From HK1 sp965202875 (lineage in GTDB: Bacteria; Pseudomonadota; Gammaproteobacteria; HK1), in contig OZ241870.1 in NCBI GenBank assembly GCA_965202875.1, forward strand, positions 1,116,001-1,180,000: a DNA stretch of 64,000 bases. Direction: 5' to 3'. The first letter of the stretch is position 1; every line of letters begins with the position of its first letter. A model generated the notes under the pieces. That model ran no database searches and had not been told where the DNA came from. It saw only the letters and a list, made by a program, of their open reading frames with translations. Shown here piece by piece: positions 14,934 to 23,754 of this stretch. The position numbers were made by a program, and so were the translations under genes.

Positions 14934-16466
14934 GTGGCTGATGCTCCAGGCACCGGCCACGGCGGCCGCGCCGACCGCACCGGCAAGTTCGGCGCGCGCG
15001 AGGAGTCCGGGATCGTGCGCTGCGACGCCTGCCCCATCCTGTGCCGCATCAAGCCGGGGAAGGCCGGGGCCTGCGACCGCTACGCCAACCGGAACGGCGC
15101 GCTGGTGCGCACCGATCCCCTGGTGCTGACCGAGCGGGCGCTGGACGCGGGCGAACCGGTGGTGCCCTTCGCGGGCGGGTCCCTCGCGGACTGGGACGGC
15201 AGGGCCTTCACGAGCGAGCGCACCTTCGTCACCGGCATCGGCTCGGGCACCACCTATCCCGACTACAAGCCGGCCCCCTTCATCGTCGCCGCCCGGTACG
15301 AGGGCGTGGACACGGTCACGGTGGTCTCCGAGGGCATCTTCTCGTACTGCGGGGCGAAGGTGAAGATCGACACCGACCGCCATCTCGGCCCGGAGTGCGC
15401 GACGGTTCGGGCCGAGGGAGAGCCGGTCGGGCACGTCACCACCGCCGAGTACGGATCGCAGATGCTCGCCATCGGCGGGGTGAACCAGCTCACCGGCGGC
15501 ACCCGCCGGGCCGGGCGGATCACCTGCGAGACCCTCCTCGCGCTGTGCAATCGCGAGGCGGTGGAGCTGGCCATCGACGGCGGGGCCACGGTGGTGGCGC
15601 AGGCCGGGCGCGCGCCGCTGGTGGACGGGGTCGAGGAGCAGCGGATGCGGGCCGGCTGCGGCTCGGCCACCATCGGCATGTTCGCCCGGCAGTGGCACGG
15701 GCACGTGGACGAGGTGATCGTGGTCGACGACCACATCACCGGGGTGCTGACCGAGCACCAGGCCGGGGTGTGCCTGGACATGCCGCCGGCCGGCATCCGG
15801 GTGCGGGGGCGCAAGTCCACACCGGGGCGCTACTTCCAGGTGGCGAACCCCGGCGCCGGCTGGGGCGGAACGGACGTGACCGAGCCGCTGTCCATCGTCC
15901 GGCGTATCGACCCGGCGGTGGCGTGGCCGGGGATGCGGGTGCTGCTGACCACCACCACCGGCGAGGACAGCCTGTACTGCCTCCTCGACGAGGACCGGAA
16001 GACCTTGCGGCCCGCGCCGATCCCGGAGGCGGTACGTGCGGTGGTCGAGCGCATCGGGGAGAACTGCGAGCCCTCGCTCTGCTCGGTGCTGTTCATGGCC
16101 GGGGCCGGCGGGTCGCTGCGGGCCGGGGTCACCGGGAACCCCATCCGGCTGACCGATTCCATCAAGTCCGCGGCCACGCGGGTGACCATGGGCGGGGCGC
16201 CGGTCTACGTCTGGCCGGGGGGCGGCATCACCGTGCTGGTCGACGTCGCCCGCCTGCCCGCCGACGCCTTCGGATACGTGCCGACCCCGGCCATCGTCGC
16301 GCCGATCGAGTTCACGCTGGCGCTCGCCGACTACGAGGCGCTCGGCGGGCACCTGGACCACGCGATCCCGTTCCCGGAGGTGCTTGCGGAAGCCGGCGGC
16401 GAGGCCGAAGTACGCCCCTGGAACCGCGCGAACCCCTGGCCGTGGAAGCCGGTGAAGGGGCGGTGA
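14934..16466 (+). CDS. 6-hydroxynicotinate reductase-like iron-sulfur protein
   Basis: This 510-residue protein starts at GTG 14934. Near residue 30 it has RCDACPILCRIKPGKAGACDRY, a four-cysteine motif suited to an Fe-S cluster. Downstream it shares long conserved blocks with proteins annotated as 6-hydroxynicotinate reductase (for example GSGTTYPDYKPAPFIV and SEGIFSYCGAKVKIDTD). In clostridial nicotinate fermentation that enzyme reduces 6-hydroxynicotinate after a molybdenum hydroxylase forms it. Here the gene follows such a hydroxylase directly, apart from the inserted toxin-antitoxin pair, which supports a role in N-heterocycle breakdown. The proteobacterial members are little studied, so the substrate is an inference. 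Confidence 0.65.
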   Translation: MADAPGTGHGGRADRTGKFGAREESGIVRCDACPILCRIKPGKAGACDRYANRNGALVRTDPLVLTERALDAGEPVVPFAGGSLADWDGRAFTSERTFVTGIGSGTTYPDYKPAPFIVAARYEGVDTVTVVSEGIFSYCGAKVKIDTDRHLGPECATVRAEGEPVGHVTTAEYGSQMLAIGGVNQLTGGTRRAGRITCETLLALCNREAVELAIDGGATVVAQAGRAPLVDGVEEQRMRAGCGSATIGMFARQWHGHVDEVIVVDDHITGVLTEHQAGVCLDMPPAGIRVRGRKSTPGRYFQVANPGAGWGGTDVTEPLSIVRRIDPAVAWPGMRVLLTTTTGEDSLYCLLDEDRKTLRPAPIPEAVRAVVERIGENCEPSLCSVLFMAGAGGSLRAGVTGNPIRLTDSIKSAATRVTMGGAPVYVWPGGGITVLVDVARLPADAFGYVPTPAIVAPIEFTLALADYEALGGHLDHAIPFPEVLAEAGGEAEVRPWNRANPWPWKPVKGR

Positions 16467-16806
16467 GGAATGGATTGGCATTCGACGAAATGGACCGAGT
16501 GGCGATACTCCCGGCGCGGCCGGGGATCGAGAACACGGTGTGGGCGACGGCAGGGACGCCGCCCCGCGCCCGGGTCCCGGCGCAGATCCGCCGGCGGGCA
16601 TGGCGCCGCCGCTGCCCGAGGCAACCCCTTGGGCGTGCATCGAGATTGCACCCGATGATGGATATGAGACCCGAACGTGGGCGATTACGCGCGATATGTA
16701 GCGGAAAAGTATGTCAGATTGAGTGAATGGTATTACTATAGTGCTATTTTACTATCTATTCTCAAAGGGCAGGTGATCTGGACCGCTCATTCCCGAGGAG
16801 GAAAAC
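16467..16806 (+). promoter_or_regulatory. Leader and AT-rich promoter island of the polyol operon
   Basis: This 340-base gap ends in an unusually A+T-rich island at 16690-16765 (TATTACTATAGTGCTATTTT and similar). It contrasts sharply with the high-GC surroundings and has several -10-like hexamers such as TATAGT and TACTAT. It is the obvious place for the promoter and AraC-type operators of the following operon. A strong ribosome binding site, GAGGAGG, precedes ATG 16807. No exact promoter can be fixed by eye. Confidence 0.5.
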
Positions 16807-18114
16807 ATGAAATCGCTCCGCAGTGTTGCGCTCGGTTTGGCCGTTGGTCTCGGAGGTGCGACGACCACGGCAGCCGGCGAGCTGACCATCGCGACCGTGA
16901 ACAACGGTCACATGATCGAGATGCAGAAATTGACGTCCGAGTTCGAGAAGGCCAACCCGGGCATCACGGTGAGCTGGGTGACGTTGGAGGAAGGCGTGCT
17001 TCGCCAGCGGGTGACCACCGATATTTCGACGAAGGGCGGCCAGTTCGACGTCATGACCATCGGCATGTACGAGGCCCCGATCTGGGGCGCGCGCGGCTGG
17101 CTCGAGCCGCTGGAATTCGGCGCCGGCTACGACGTCGCCGACATCCTGCCGGCGATGAGGGGCGGGCTGTCCCACGACGGCACGTTGTACGCGGCGCCGT
17201 TCTATGGCGAAAGCTCGATGATCATGTACCGCAAGGACCTTCTGGACGCGGCAGGGATGGAGATGCCGGACAATCCGACCTGGGGCCGTGTCCAGGATGC
17301 GGCAGCCGCCATGACGGATCGGGACAACGGTGTCTACGGCATCTGTTTGCGCGGAAAGCCGGGCTGGGGTGACAACATGGCCTTCCTGACCACGATGGCG
17401 AACTCCTTCGGCGCCCGCTGGTTCGACGAGGAGTGGCGACCGCAACTGGACAGTTCCGCCTGGAACCATGCGGTGAGCTTCTACGTCGATCTGCTGACCA
17501 GGTACGGCCCTCCGGGATCGGAGGCCAACAGCTTCAACGAGATCCTCGCGCTGATGAACGAGGGCAAGTGCGGGATGTGGATCGACGCCACCATCGCGGC
17601 CAGCTTCGTCACCGATTCCCGCCAGTCGAAGGTCGCCGACAAGGTCGCTTTCGCGCAGGCTCCCGTCGCCGTGACCTCCCGTGGCGCCAACTGGCTCTGG
17701 GCCTGGGCCCTGGCCGTGCCGGCGGGGACCAAGCAGGCGGGCGAAGCAAAGACGTTCATCGAATGGGCGACCTCGCGGGAGTACATCGAGCTCGTGGCCG
17801 CCACCAACGGCTGGGGATCGGTGCCGACCGGCACCCGGACCTCGACCTACGAGAACAAGAACTTCCTCGATGCGGCGGTCTTTGCGGAAGCCGAGCTGAA
17901 GGCGATCCTTTCGGCGGACCCGTCGAACTCCACGCAGGATCCGACGCCCTACACCGGCGTCCAGTTCGCTGCGATACCGGAGTTCCAGGCCATCGGCATC
18001 GCCGTGGGCCAGCAGATGACCGCGGCGCTGGCCGGGAAGGTATCGGTTGCGGAGGCATTGGCGAACGCCCAGGAAGTCGCGGATCGGGAGATGCGCAAAG
18101 CGGGGTACTACTGA
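16807..18114 (+). CDS. Polyol (sorbitol/mannitol)-type ABC transporter substrate-binding protein
   Basis: The 435-residue protein opens with a Sec signal peptide (MKSLRSVALGLAVGLGG, cleavage near TAAG|EL). ELTIATVNNGHMIEMQKLTSEFEKANPGI follows, the first strand-helix of family-1 solute-binding proteins. FDVMTIGMYEAPIWGARGWLEPL is typical of the SmoE/MtlE polyol group. It would capture mannitol, sorbitol or arabinitol in the periplasm and deliver it to the two permeases encoded next. The placement with a mannitol-type dehydrogenase supports a polyol ligand. Start codon choice is firm because of the strong Shine-Dalgarno. Confidence 0.9.
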   Translation: MKSLRSVALGLAVGLGGATTTAAGELTIATVNNGHMIEMQKLTSEFEKANPGITVSWVTLEEGVLRQRVTTDISTKGGQFDVMTIGMYEAPIWGARGWLEPLEFGAGYDVADILPAMRGGLSHDGTLYAAPFYGESSMIMYRKDLLDAAGMEMPDNPTWGRVQDAAAAMTDRDNGVYGICLRGKPGWGDNMAFLTTMANSFGARWFDEEWRPQLDSSAWNHAVSFYVDLLTRYGPPGSEANSFNEILALMNEGKCGMWIDATIAASFVTDSRQSKVADKVAFAQAPVAVTSRGANWLWAWALAVPAGTKQAGEAKTFIEWATSREYIELVAATNGWGSVPTGTRTSTYENKNFLDAAVFAEAELKAILSADPSNSTQDPTPYTGVQFAAIPEFQAIGIAVGQQMTAALAGKVSVAEALANAQEVADREMRKAGYY

Positions 18115-18156
18115 GTTTGTTTGGCGTACCCTGCCGGCTGCCGCACCTTGTCACCG

Positions 18157-18180
18157 CCCCGGGATCGCTCGATTCCGGGG
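18157..18180 (+). terminator. Hairpin after the binding-protein gene
   Basis: CCCCGGGATCGCTCGATTCCGGGG is an almost perfect inverted repeat (10-bp arms with one mismatch, short loop), 43 bases after the binding-protein stop. There is no U-run. It may stabilise the upstream message or partly terminate it, which would give more binding protein than permease, as is common in such operons. Confidence 0.4.
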
Positions 18181-18356
18181 CGTCATCCGACCCTTCATTC
18201 CAATCCGTAGCGGGAACATTCCCTTGATGGAGCCGGGGCGGATTCCGCGGGCCCGGGCCGTCGTTCCCCCGCTTCCGCGGGGACAGGCTCCGCGAAGCTT
18301 GTGCCCGCGCAAGCGGGTGCGGGTAGCGGGAATCCGGAGACTTTTGGTTGAAGTGG

Positions 18357-18376
18357 ATTCCCGCTTGCGCGGGAAT
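18357..18376. repeat. REP-like palindrome ATTCCCGC-ttgc-GCGGGAAT
   Basis: An eight-base perfect inverted repeat with a four-base loop. Related palindromes lie just upstream (18268-18330). The same element recurs at 61680-61699 with loop GAAA. It resembles widespread intergenic palindromes of proteobacteria. Confidence 0.75.
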
Positions 18377-18450
18377 GACGAATCCCGGGAATGACGGGTC
18401 TCGGGAATGATGGATCTCGGGAATGACGGATCCCGGGAATGACGGATCTT
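18371..18450 (+). repeat. Five tandem 16-bp repeats
   Basis: Five consecutive units of GGGAATGACGGATCTC with small variations occupy 18371-18450. They start within the right arm of the REP-like palindrome and end 30 bases before the permease start. They look like expansion by slippage from the palindrome flank. Confidence 0.85.
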
Positions 18451-18479
18451 CGGGTTGAAGCGCCATCGAGGGGACACCG

Positions 18480-19340
18480 GTGAATCGGACGTTGGCAAGA
18501 TGGCTCCAGGCGCCGAGCATCGTCCTTCTCGCGCTGTGGATGGTCGTGCCGCTGAGCATGACGCTCTATTTCTCCACGATCCGCTACCACCTGCTCTACC
18601 CCGAGCGAAGCGGCTTCATGGGGTTCGACAATTACGAATTCTTCCGCACCGATCCGGCATTCTGGCCCGCCCTGGTCAACACGCTGGTCCTGGTCGGCTC
18701 CGTCCTGGCCATCTCGATCGTCCTCGGACTGGCGATCTCCATCCTGGTGGACCGTCCCTTCCGCGGCCGCGGCATCGTCCGGGTCATGCTGATCTCACCC
18801 TTCTTCATCATGCCGACGGTGAATGCGCTGCTGTGGAAGAACATGATGATGAATCCCATCTACGGCCTCTTCGCGGTGGCTGCGCAGGGGCTCGGACTGG
18901 AGCCGGTGAGCTGGCTGGCCGACCATCCGCTGCTGTCGATCATCATCATCGTGAGCTGGCAGTGGACGCCGTTTGCCATATTGATCTTCATCACTTCCTT
19001 GCAAAGCCTGGACGTCGAGCAGAAGGAAGCGGCGCTTCTCGACGGCGCCGGGTTCTGGGCACGGTTCCGGATACTGGTCCTGCCGCATCTGGCCCGTCCG
19101 ATCGCCGTCGTCGTCATGATCCAGATGATCTTCCATCTGTCCATCTTCGCCGAGATATTCGTCACCACCGGAGGGGGACCGGGCACCGAAAGCACGAACC
19201 TCACCTTCATGATCTTCAGCCAGGCGCTTCTGCAATTCGACGTTGGGGTGGCCTCGGCAGGCGGGGTGCTCGCGATCGTCCTGGCCAACGTCGTTGCGAT
19301 CTTCCTGATCCGGACGGTCGGCAGGAACCTCGTGGTCTGA
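18480..19340 (+). CDS. Polyol ABC transporter permease, MtlF/SmoF type
   Basis: The 286-residue protein starts at GTG 18480. Six membrane segments are evident, beginning with SIVLLALWMVVPLSMTLYFS. Near residue 190 is the EAA loop EKEAALLDGAGFWARFRILVLPHLARP, where the ATPase docks. This is the first of two integral membrane subunits of a binding-protein-dependent sugar importer. Its end is five bases before the second permease gene. No good ribosome binding site is visible ahead of the GTG, in keeping with the repeat array expanding right up to it. Confidence 0.9.
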   Translation: MNRTLARWLQAPSIVLLALWMVVPLSMTLYFSTIRYHLLYPERSGFMGFDNYEFFRTDPAFWPALVNTLVLVGSVLAISIVLGLAISILVDRPFRGRGIVRVMLISPFFIMPTVNALLWKNMMMNPIYGLFAVAAQGLGLEPVSWLADHPLLSIIIIVSWQWTPFAILIFITSLQSLDVEQKEAALLDGAGFWARFRILVLPHLARPIAVVVMIQMIFHLSIFAEIFVTTGGGPGTESTNLTFMIFSQALLQFDVGVASAGGVLAIVLANVVAIFLIRTVGRNLVV

Positions 19341-19344
19341 ACGG

Positions 19345-20175
19345 ATGAACGACGCGCAAAAGGCCCGCTGGTCCGAACGCGCTGCGGTCGCGGCGGCCTG
19401 GGTCGCCGGCATCCTGATGTTCTTCCCCATTTTCTGGATGGCGCTGACGAGCTTCAAAACGGAGCTCGAAGCCATCGCGGTGCCGCCGACCGTCATCTTC
19501 GAGCCGACGCTGGAGAACTACCTGCTGATCCAGGAGCGGACGGACTACACCGGATTCGCCTGGAACTCGATCGTCACCAGCGTCGGCGGCACGGTGCTGG
19601 CGATGGCGGTAGCGGTGCCTGCGGCGTATGCGATGGCATTCTTTCCGGGTCGCCGCACGAAGGACGTTCTGCTCTGGATGCTCTCGACCAAGATGCTGCC
19701 GGCCGTCGGCGTACTGATGCCGATCTACCTGATCAGCCAGAAGCTCGGCCTGCTGGATACGCGCATCGCTCTGGTGGTCATCTACGCGATGATCAACCTT
19801 CCCATCGTGATCTGGCTCCTGTTCACCTATTTCCGCGAGATTCCGAAGGAAATTCTCGAAGCCAGCCGAATGGACGGCGCCTCGACCTTCAGCGAAATCA
19901 CCGAAATCGTGATGCCGCTGAGCTGGGGCGGCGTCGCTTCGACGGCCCTGCTCAGCATCGTGCTCCTGTGGAACGAAGCATTCTGGTCGATCAACCTGAC
20001 CTCTTCCGATGCGGGGACCCTGACGGCCCTGGTCGCGTCTTTCTCCAGTCCGGAGGGCCTGTTCTGGGCCAAGCTCTCGGCGGTCTCGACGTCGGCCTGC
20101 GCTCCGATCGTCGTCCTCGGCTGGCTCTGCCAGAAGCAATTGGTCCAGGGCCTGACGTTCGGGGCAGTCAAATGA
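19345..20175 (+). CDS. Polyol ABC transporter permease, MtlG/SmoG type
   Basis: The second permease (276 residues) starts at ATG 19345, five bases after the first. It has the family arrangement of six segments, starting WVAGILMFFPIFWMALTSFK. The EAA motif EILEASRMDGASTFSEITEIVMPLSWGG lies near residue 180. PAAYAMAFFPGRR and LSTKMLPAVGVLMPIYL are characteristic of the polyol branch of MalG-type permeases. It should pair with the protein encoded at 18480 and the ATPase at 22577. Confidence 0.92.
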   Translation: MNDAQKARWSERAAVAAAWVAGILMFFPIFWMALTSFKTELEAIAVPPTVIFEPTLENYLLIQERTDYTGFAWNSIVTSVGGTVLAMAVAVPAAYAMAFFPGRRTKDVLLWMLSTKMLPAVGVLMPIYLISQKLGLLDTRIALVVIYAMINLPIVIWLLFTYFREIPKEILEASRMDGASTFSEITEIVMPLSWGGVASTALLSIVLLWNEAFWSINLTSSDAGTLTALVASFSSPEGLFWAKLSAVSTSACAPIVVLGWLCQKQLVQGLTFGAVK

Positions 20176-20253
20176 AATCCTCCGGCGCGACCCCGACCGA
20201 GCCGGCAGCCGGGGGATCCGCACGCGCCGGCACGCATTCGGCGGAGCCGTGAC

Positions 20254-21171
20254 ATGTCGAGACAGGCGATGCCGATCCAGGCCGAAATCGAGATCGTGGA
20301 CCGGGCCACCGAGAGCATCCGCTATCTCGAACACGGGTGGCCCACGAACCTCTGTCGCTGGCATGCCCACGAGGAGTACGAGCTCCACCTGATCGTACGG
20401 ACCCGAGGCAAGGCGTTCGTCGGCGACTACATCGGAGAGTTCTCGGCGGGGAGCCTGTTCCTGACGGGTCCGAACCTCCCCCACAACTGGATCACCCACG
20501 ACATCCGGACGCCGCCGGTCGAGATCAGGGACATGCTCGTCCAGTTCAACAACAAGAGCCTGCGGGGATTGATCGCGGCGTTTCCCGAGTTCGGCGAGCT
20601 GTGGCCGATGCTGGACATGTCGAAGTCGGGCATAGAATTCGTCGGCTTCGATCCGACCGAAGCGCAATCCCGAATGGCCGGCATCCGGGATGCGCATGGG
20701 GTCGATCGGATCCTCTCCTTCCTTTCCTTCCTGAACGCCATCGATACGCACGGTTCGAAAAAGACCCTGTCGGTGCTGGAATCCCCCCCGCCGAGCCGCA
20801 ACAGCCGGCTGGCGCGGATTGGGGAAGTGGTCGATCACATCGTGGACAACTACGCCGATGAGATCTCCCTGGAGGAAGCCGCGAAAATGGCGGGCATGAG
20901 CATCTCGACCTTCTCGAGGAACTTCCGGACGGCCACCGGAAACAAGTTCGTGCAGTTCGTCAACCGGGTCCGTATCGGCCAGGCGTGCGGCATGATCCAT
21001 GCAACCGACGATCGGATATCCGCGATCTGCTACCAGGCCGGCTTCCAGAATCTGGCCAACTTCAACCGGCAGTTTCTCAAGATGAAGGGAATGACTCCGA
21101 CGGAGTACAGGAGGGTCGCCCGCCGCGAGCTGACCTCTTCCCGGGCAGGCTCGGGCAGGGCCGTCCGATGA
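20254..21171 (+). CDS. AraC-family transcriptional regulator of the polyol operon
   Basis: The 305-residue protein has an N-terminal cupin-like effector domain (HAHEEYELHLIVRTRGKAFVGDY with a GSLFLTGPNLPHNW turn, residues about 30-85). The C-terminal AraC double helix-turn-helix spans about 190-290: SLEEAAKMAGMSISTFSRNF, then CYQAGFQNLANFNRQFLK. A related regulator sits in polyol operons of pseudomonads (MtlR-like). It probably activates this operon from sites in 16467-16806 when polyol is present. Its stop overlaps the start of the dehydrogenase gene (ATGA). Confidence 0.9.
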   Translation: MSRQAMPIQAEIEIVDRATESIRYLEHGWPTNLCRWHAHEEYELHLIVRTRGKAFVGDYIGEFSAGSLFLTGPNLPHNWITHDIRTPPVEIRDMLVQFNNKSLRGLIAAFPEFGELWPMLDMSKSGIEFVGFDPTEAQSRMAGIRDAHGVDRILSFLSFLNAIDTHGSKKTLSVLESPPPSRNSRLARIGEVVDHIVDNYADEISLEEAAKMAGMSISTFSRNFRTATGNKFVQFVNRVRIGQACGMIHATDDRISAICYQAGFQNLANFNRQFLKMKGMTPTEYRRVARRELTSSRAGSGRAVR

Positions 21172-22589
21172 ATCCGGGATCGGCGCATCGGCTGAAGAGC
21201 TCGACCTATGACCGGTCCGGGTGCTGCACCGGTATCGTGCACCTGGGATTTGGCGCATTCCACCGTTCCCACCAGGCGGTCTACATCGACCGCTACATGC
21301 AGGACACCGGCGATCTGCGATGGGGGATCGCCGCAATCAACCTGCGCTCGTCCGACTCCCGTGACTTTGCCCGTGACGCGAACGCTCCCGAGGGCTATGT
21401 ACTCAAGACCATCTCGTCGACCGGGGAGATCGAATTCCAGGTGATCCGCTCGCACGTCGATTTTGCGGACTGGTCGAGGGATCCGTCGCGGGCGGAACGG
21501 ATCCTGGCGGAAGCCGGCGTGCACATGGTGACCATCACGGTCACGGAGAGCGGCTATCATCTCGATGACGAGGGGAATCTGGATACGGGGGATCCCCTCA
21601 TCGCGGAGGAGCTGTCCGGGAGGAATCCCAGGTCCGTCTATGCCTGCCTGTCCGCCGGCCTCGGGCGGCGGATGCGCGCGGGCGCCGGCCCGGTTTCGGT
21701 TCTTTGCTGCGACAACGTTCGCCGCAACGGCAGGATGCTTCGGAGGAACCTGGCGTCCTACGTGCGCGCGCTCGGGGACTGGGACCTGGCCCGGTGGATC
21801 GATGCCAACGCCAGCTTTCCGTGCTCGATGGTCGACCGGATCACCCCCAGGCCCGGGCCCCGGCACGTCGAGGAGACACGGAAGCTGTTCTCGTGGCGGA
21901 GCGGGCGCACGGTGATGGCGGAGGATTTCGCCCAATGGGTGCTGGAGGACGATTTCGCCGGACCTCGGCCACGGCTCGAGAAGGCCGGCGTGACCCTGAC
22001 CGGGAACGTGGATCCGTACGAAGAAGCCAAGATCCGCATACTCAACGGCGGACACTCCTGCCTGGCCTACCTTGGAGCGCTGGCGGGACACCGTACCTTC
22101 GATCGTGCGATCTCGGATCCCGATCTGTTCGACCATTTCTGGGGATATGAAACCGAAGAAGTGCTGCCCGCACTGGGCGCGCATCTGCCCTTCGACAAGG
22201 AGGAGTACCTGGCGAAAATCGTCGCCCGTTTCCGCAACCGGCACATAGGCGATTCCCTCGAGCGCATTTGCACGGACGGCTTCGCGAAATTCTCGATCTT
22301 CATCAGGCCGACGCTCGAGGGCTGTTTTGCCGCGGGGCGCAAGCCGCACCGGGGAATCCGATCGGCTGCGAGCTGGTACGTCTTTGCGCGAAGGGTTCTG
22401 AGCGGGAAGACGCCTTTCAATTACATCGAGGCGAGAATGCCCGTTCTCAGGCCGCTGCTGGCCGAAGGGGCGTTCGCCTCCTTCGCCGGCTCGGAGCTGC
22501 TATGGGGAAACATCCCCCGCCGGTATCCCGAGTTCGGACGCATTCTCGAATCGAAGGTTGAGGAAATGGTGACGACATGGCCGATGTGA
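21168..22589 (+). CDS. Mannitol/arabinitol dehydrogenase (long-chain polyol dehydrogenase)
   Basis: This 473-residue protein shows the polyol-specific long-chain dehydrogenase pattern. GIVHLGFGAFHRSHQAVYID near the N-terminus is the NAD-binding turn. Near residue 285 is KIRILNGGHS, carrying the catalytic lysine and the family signature K-x-x-x-L-N-G-x-H-S. It oxidises mannitol, sorbitol or arabinitol to the ketose with NAD. Length agrees with mannitol 2-dehydrogenases. It starts inside the stop of the regulator gene and overlaps the ATPase gene by 13 bases, so it is firmly part of the operon. Confidence 0.9.
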   Translation: MNPGSAHRLKSSTYDRSGCCTGIVHLGFGAFHRSHQAVYIDRYMQDTGDLRWGIAAINLRSSDSRDFARDANAPEGYVLKTISSTGEIEFQVIRSHVDFADWSRDPSRAERILAEAGVHMVTITVTESGYHLDDEGNLDTGDPLIAEELSGRNPRSVYACLSAGLGRRMRAGAGPVSVLCCDNVRRNGRMLRRNLASYVRALGDWDLARWIDANASFPCSMVDRITPRPGPRHVEETRKLFSWRSGRTVMAEDFAQWVLEDDFAGPRPRLEKAGVTLTGNVDPYEEAKIRILNGGHSCLAYLGALAGHRTFDRAISDPDLFDHFWGYETEEVLPALGAHLPFDKEEYLAKIVARFRNRHIGDSLERICTDGFAKFSIFIRPTLEGCFAAGRKPHRGIRSAASWYVFARRVLSGKTPFNYIEARMPVLRPLLAEGAFASFAGSELLWGNIPRRYPEFGRILESKVEEMVTTWPM

Positions 22590-23611
22590 AGATTCGGGGC
22601 GTCTCCAAATCCTATGGATCCGTCGGGGTCGTCCGGGGCGTGGACCTCGACGTGGAAGATGGGGAGTTCGTCGTATTCGTGGGTCCTTCCGGCTGCGGGA
22701 AGACCACACTGCTTCGCATGATCGCGGGTCTTGAAGACATCACGGACGGAACGGTGGCGATAGGGGGCGCCGTCGTCAACGACGTGGCGCCGTCCAGAAG
22801 AGGCGTCGCCATGGTGTTCCAGACGTATGCGCTCTACCCCCATATGACCGTCTACAAGAACATGGCCTTCGGGCTGAAGCAGGCGAAGACGCCGAAGGAC
22901 GAGATCGACCGCCGCGTGCGGGCCGCCGCGGAGGTGTTGCAGATCGCGGACTACCTGGACAGAAGCCCGAGGAACCTGTCGGGCGGGCAGCGCCAACGCG
23001 TCGCCATCGGGCGGGCCATCGTGCGGGCGCCGGAAGTGTTCCTCTTCGACGAGCCACTCTCCAACCTCGACGCGGCCCTTCGCGTCCAGACCCGTATCGA
23101 GATCGCGCGGCTTCATGAGCGCCTGGGGACGACCATGATCTACGTGACCCATGACCAGGTCGAAGCCATGACGCTGGCCGACAGGATCGTCGTCCTGCGG
23201 GACGGGAAGATCGAGCAGGTGGGGACTCCGATGGAGCTGTACGAACGGCCCCGGAACATGTTCGTGGCGCAGTTCATCGGGAGTCCGAAGATGAATTTCT
23301 TCTGCACGTCCGACGTCGACGCGGGATCCCGGGCACGTCCCGATCGCGAAACGACGCTGGGCGTCCGGCCCGAGCACCTGCGCATCTGCGCCGAGGAGCC
23401 GGCCCTCGTCAGCGGAAGGCTGGAGTTGATCGAGCAATTCGGTGAATACGCCCTCGCCCACCTGATCACCGACAACGGAACGGAGTTCACGGTGAAGCTC
23501 GATCGTCCGCCGTTCGACCGCGTCGGAAAACGGATGAGCTTCGACACCGCGCCCGATTCGATGCACACGTTCGACACGGGGACAGGAGAAAGGGCGCCGG
23601 CGTGCGCATGA
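22577..23611 (+). CDS. Polyol ABC transporter ATP-binding protein, MtlK/MalK type
   Basis: The 344-residue ATPase shows Walker A GPSGCGKTT (residues about 36-44), the signature LSGGQRQRVAIGRAIV, Walker B VFLFDEPLSNLDA and the switch HDQVEA. The C-terminal part is the TOBE-type regulatory domain of MalK-like ATPases (GVRPEHLRI near residue 258). It would energise the two permeases encoded at 18480 and 19345. It ends the operon; its start lies within the end of the dehydrogenase gene. Confidence 0.93.
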   Translation: MADVKIRGVSKSYGSVGVVRGVDLDVEDGEFVVFVGPSGCGKTTLLRMIAGLEDITDGTVAIGGAVVNDVAPSRRGVAMVFQTYALYPHMTVYKNMAFGLKQAKTPKDEIDRRVRAAAEVLQIADYLDRSPRNLSGGQRQRVAIGRAIVRAPEVFLFDEPLSNLDAALRVQTRIEIARLHERLGTTMIYVTHDQVEAMTLADRIVVLRDGKIEQVGTPMELYERPRNMFVAQFIGSPKMNFFCTSDVDAGSRARPDRETTLGVRPEHLRICAEEPALVSGRLELIEQFGEYALAHLITDNGTEFTVKLDRPPFDRVGKRMSFDTAPDSMHTFDTGTGERAPACA

Positions 23612-23754
23612 CTCCGCCCGCGAATGGTTCAAGCGCGCCATGCGCGGGCGCCGCGGCGCCGGACGGTCGGGGATGCGGCCTCCCCCCGATGCCGGTCGAG
23701 CGGGATTCCGACGTCCTCGCGCAGAAAACCGGTACGGCCCCATCGCCGTGCCGC

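Noticed and set aside
18371..18450. Possible CRISPR array
   Set aside because: Units are 16 bp with no spacers between them and no cas genes nearby; it is a simple tandem repeat.
23612..23754. Terminator between the polyol operon and the convergent barrel gene
   Set aside because: GC-rich short palindromes are present, but none has a clear stem with a U-run.
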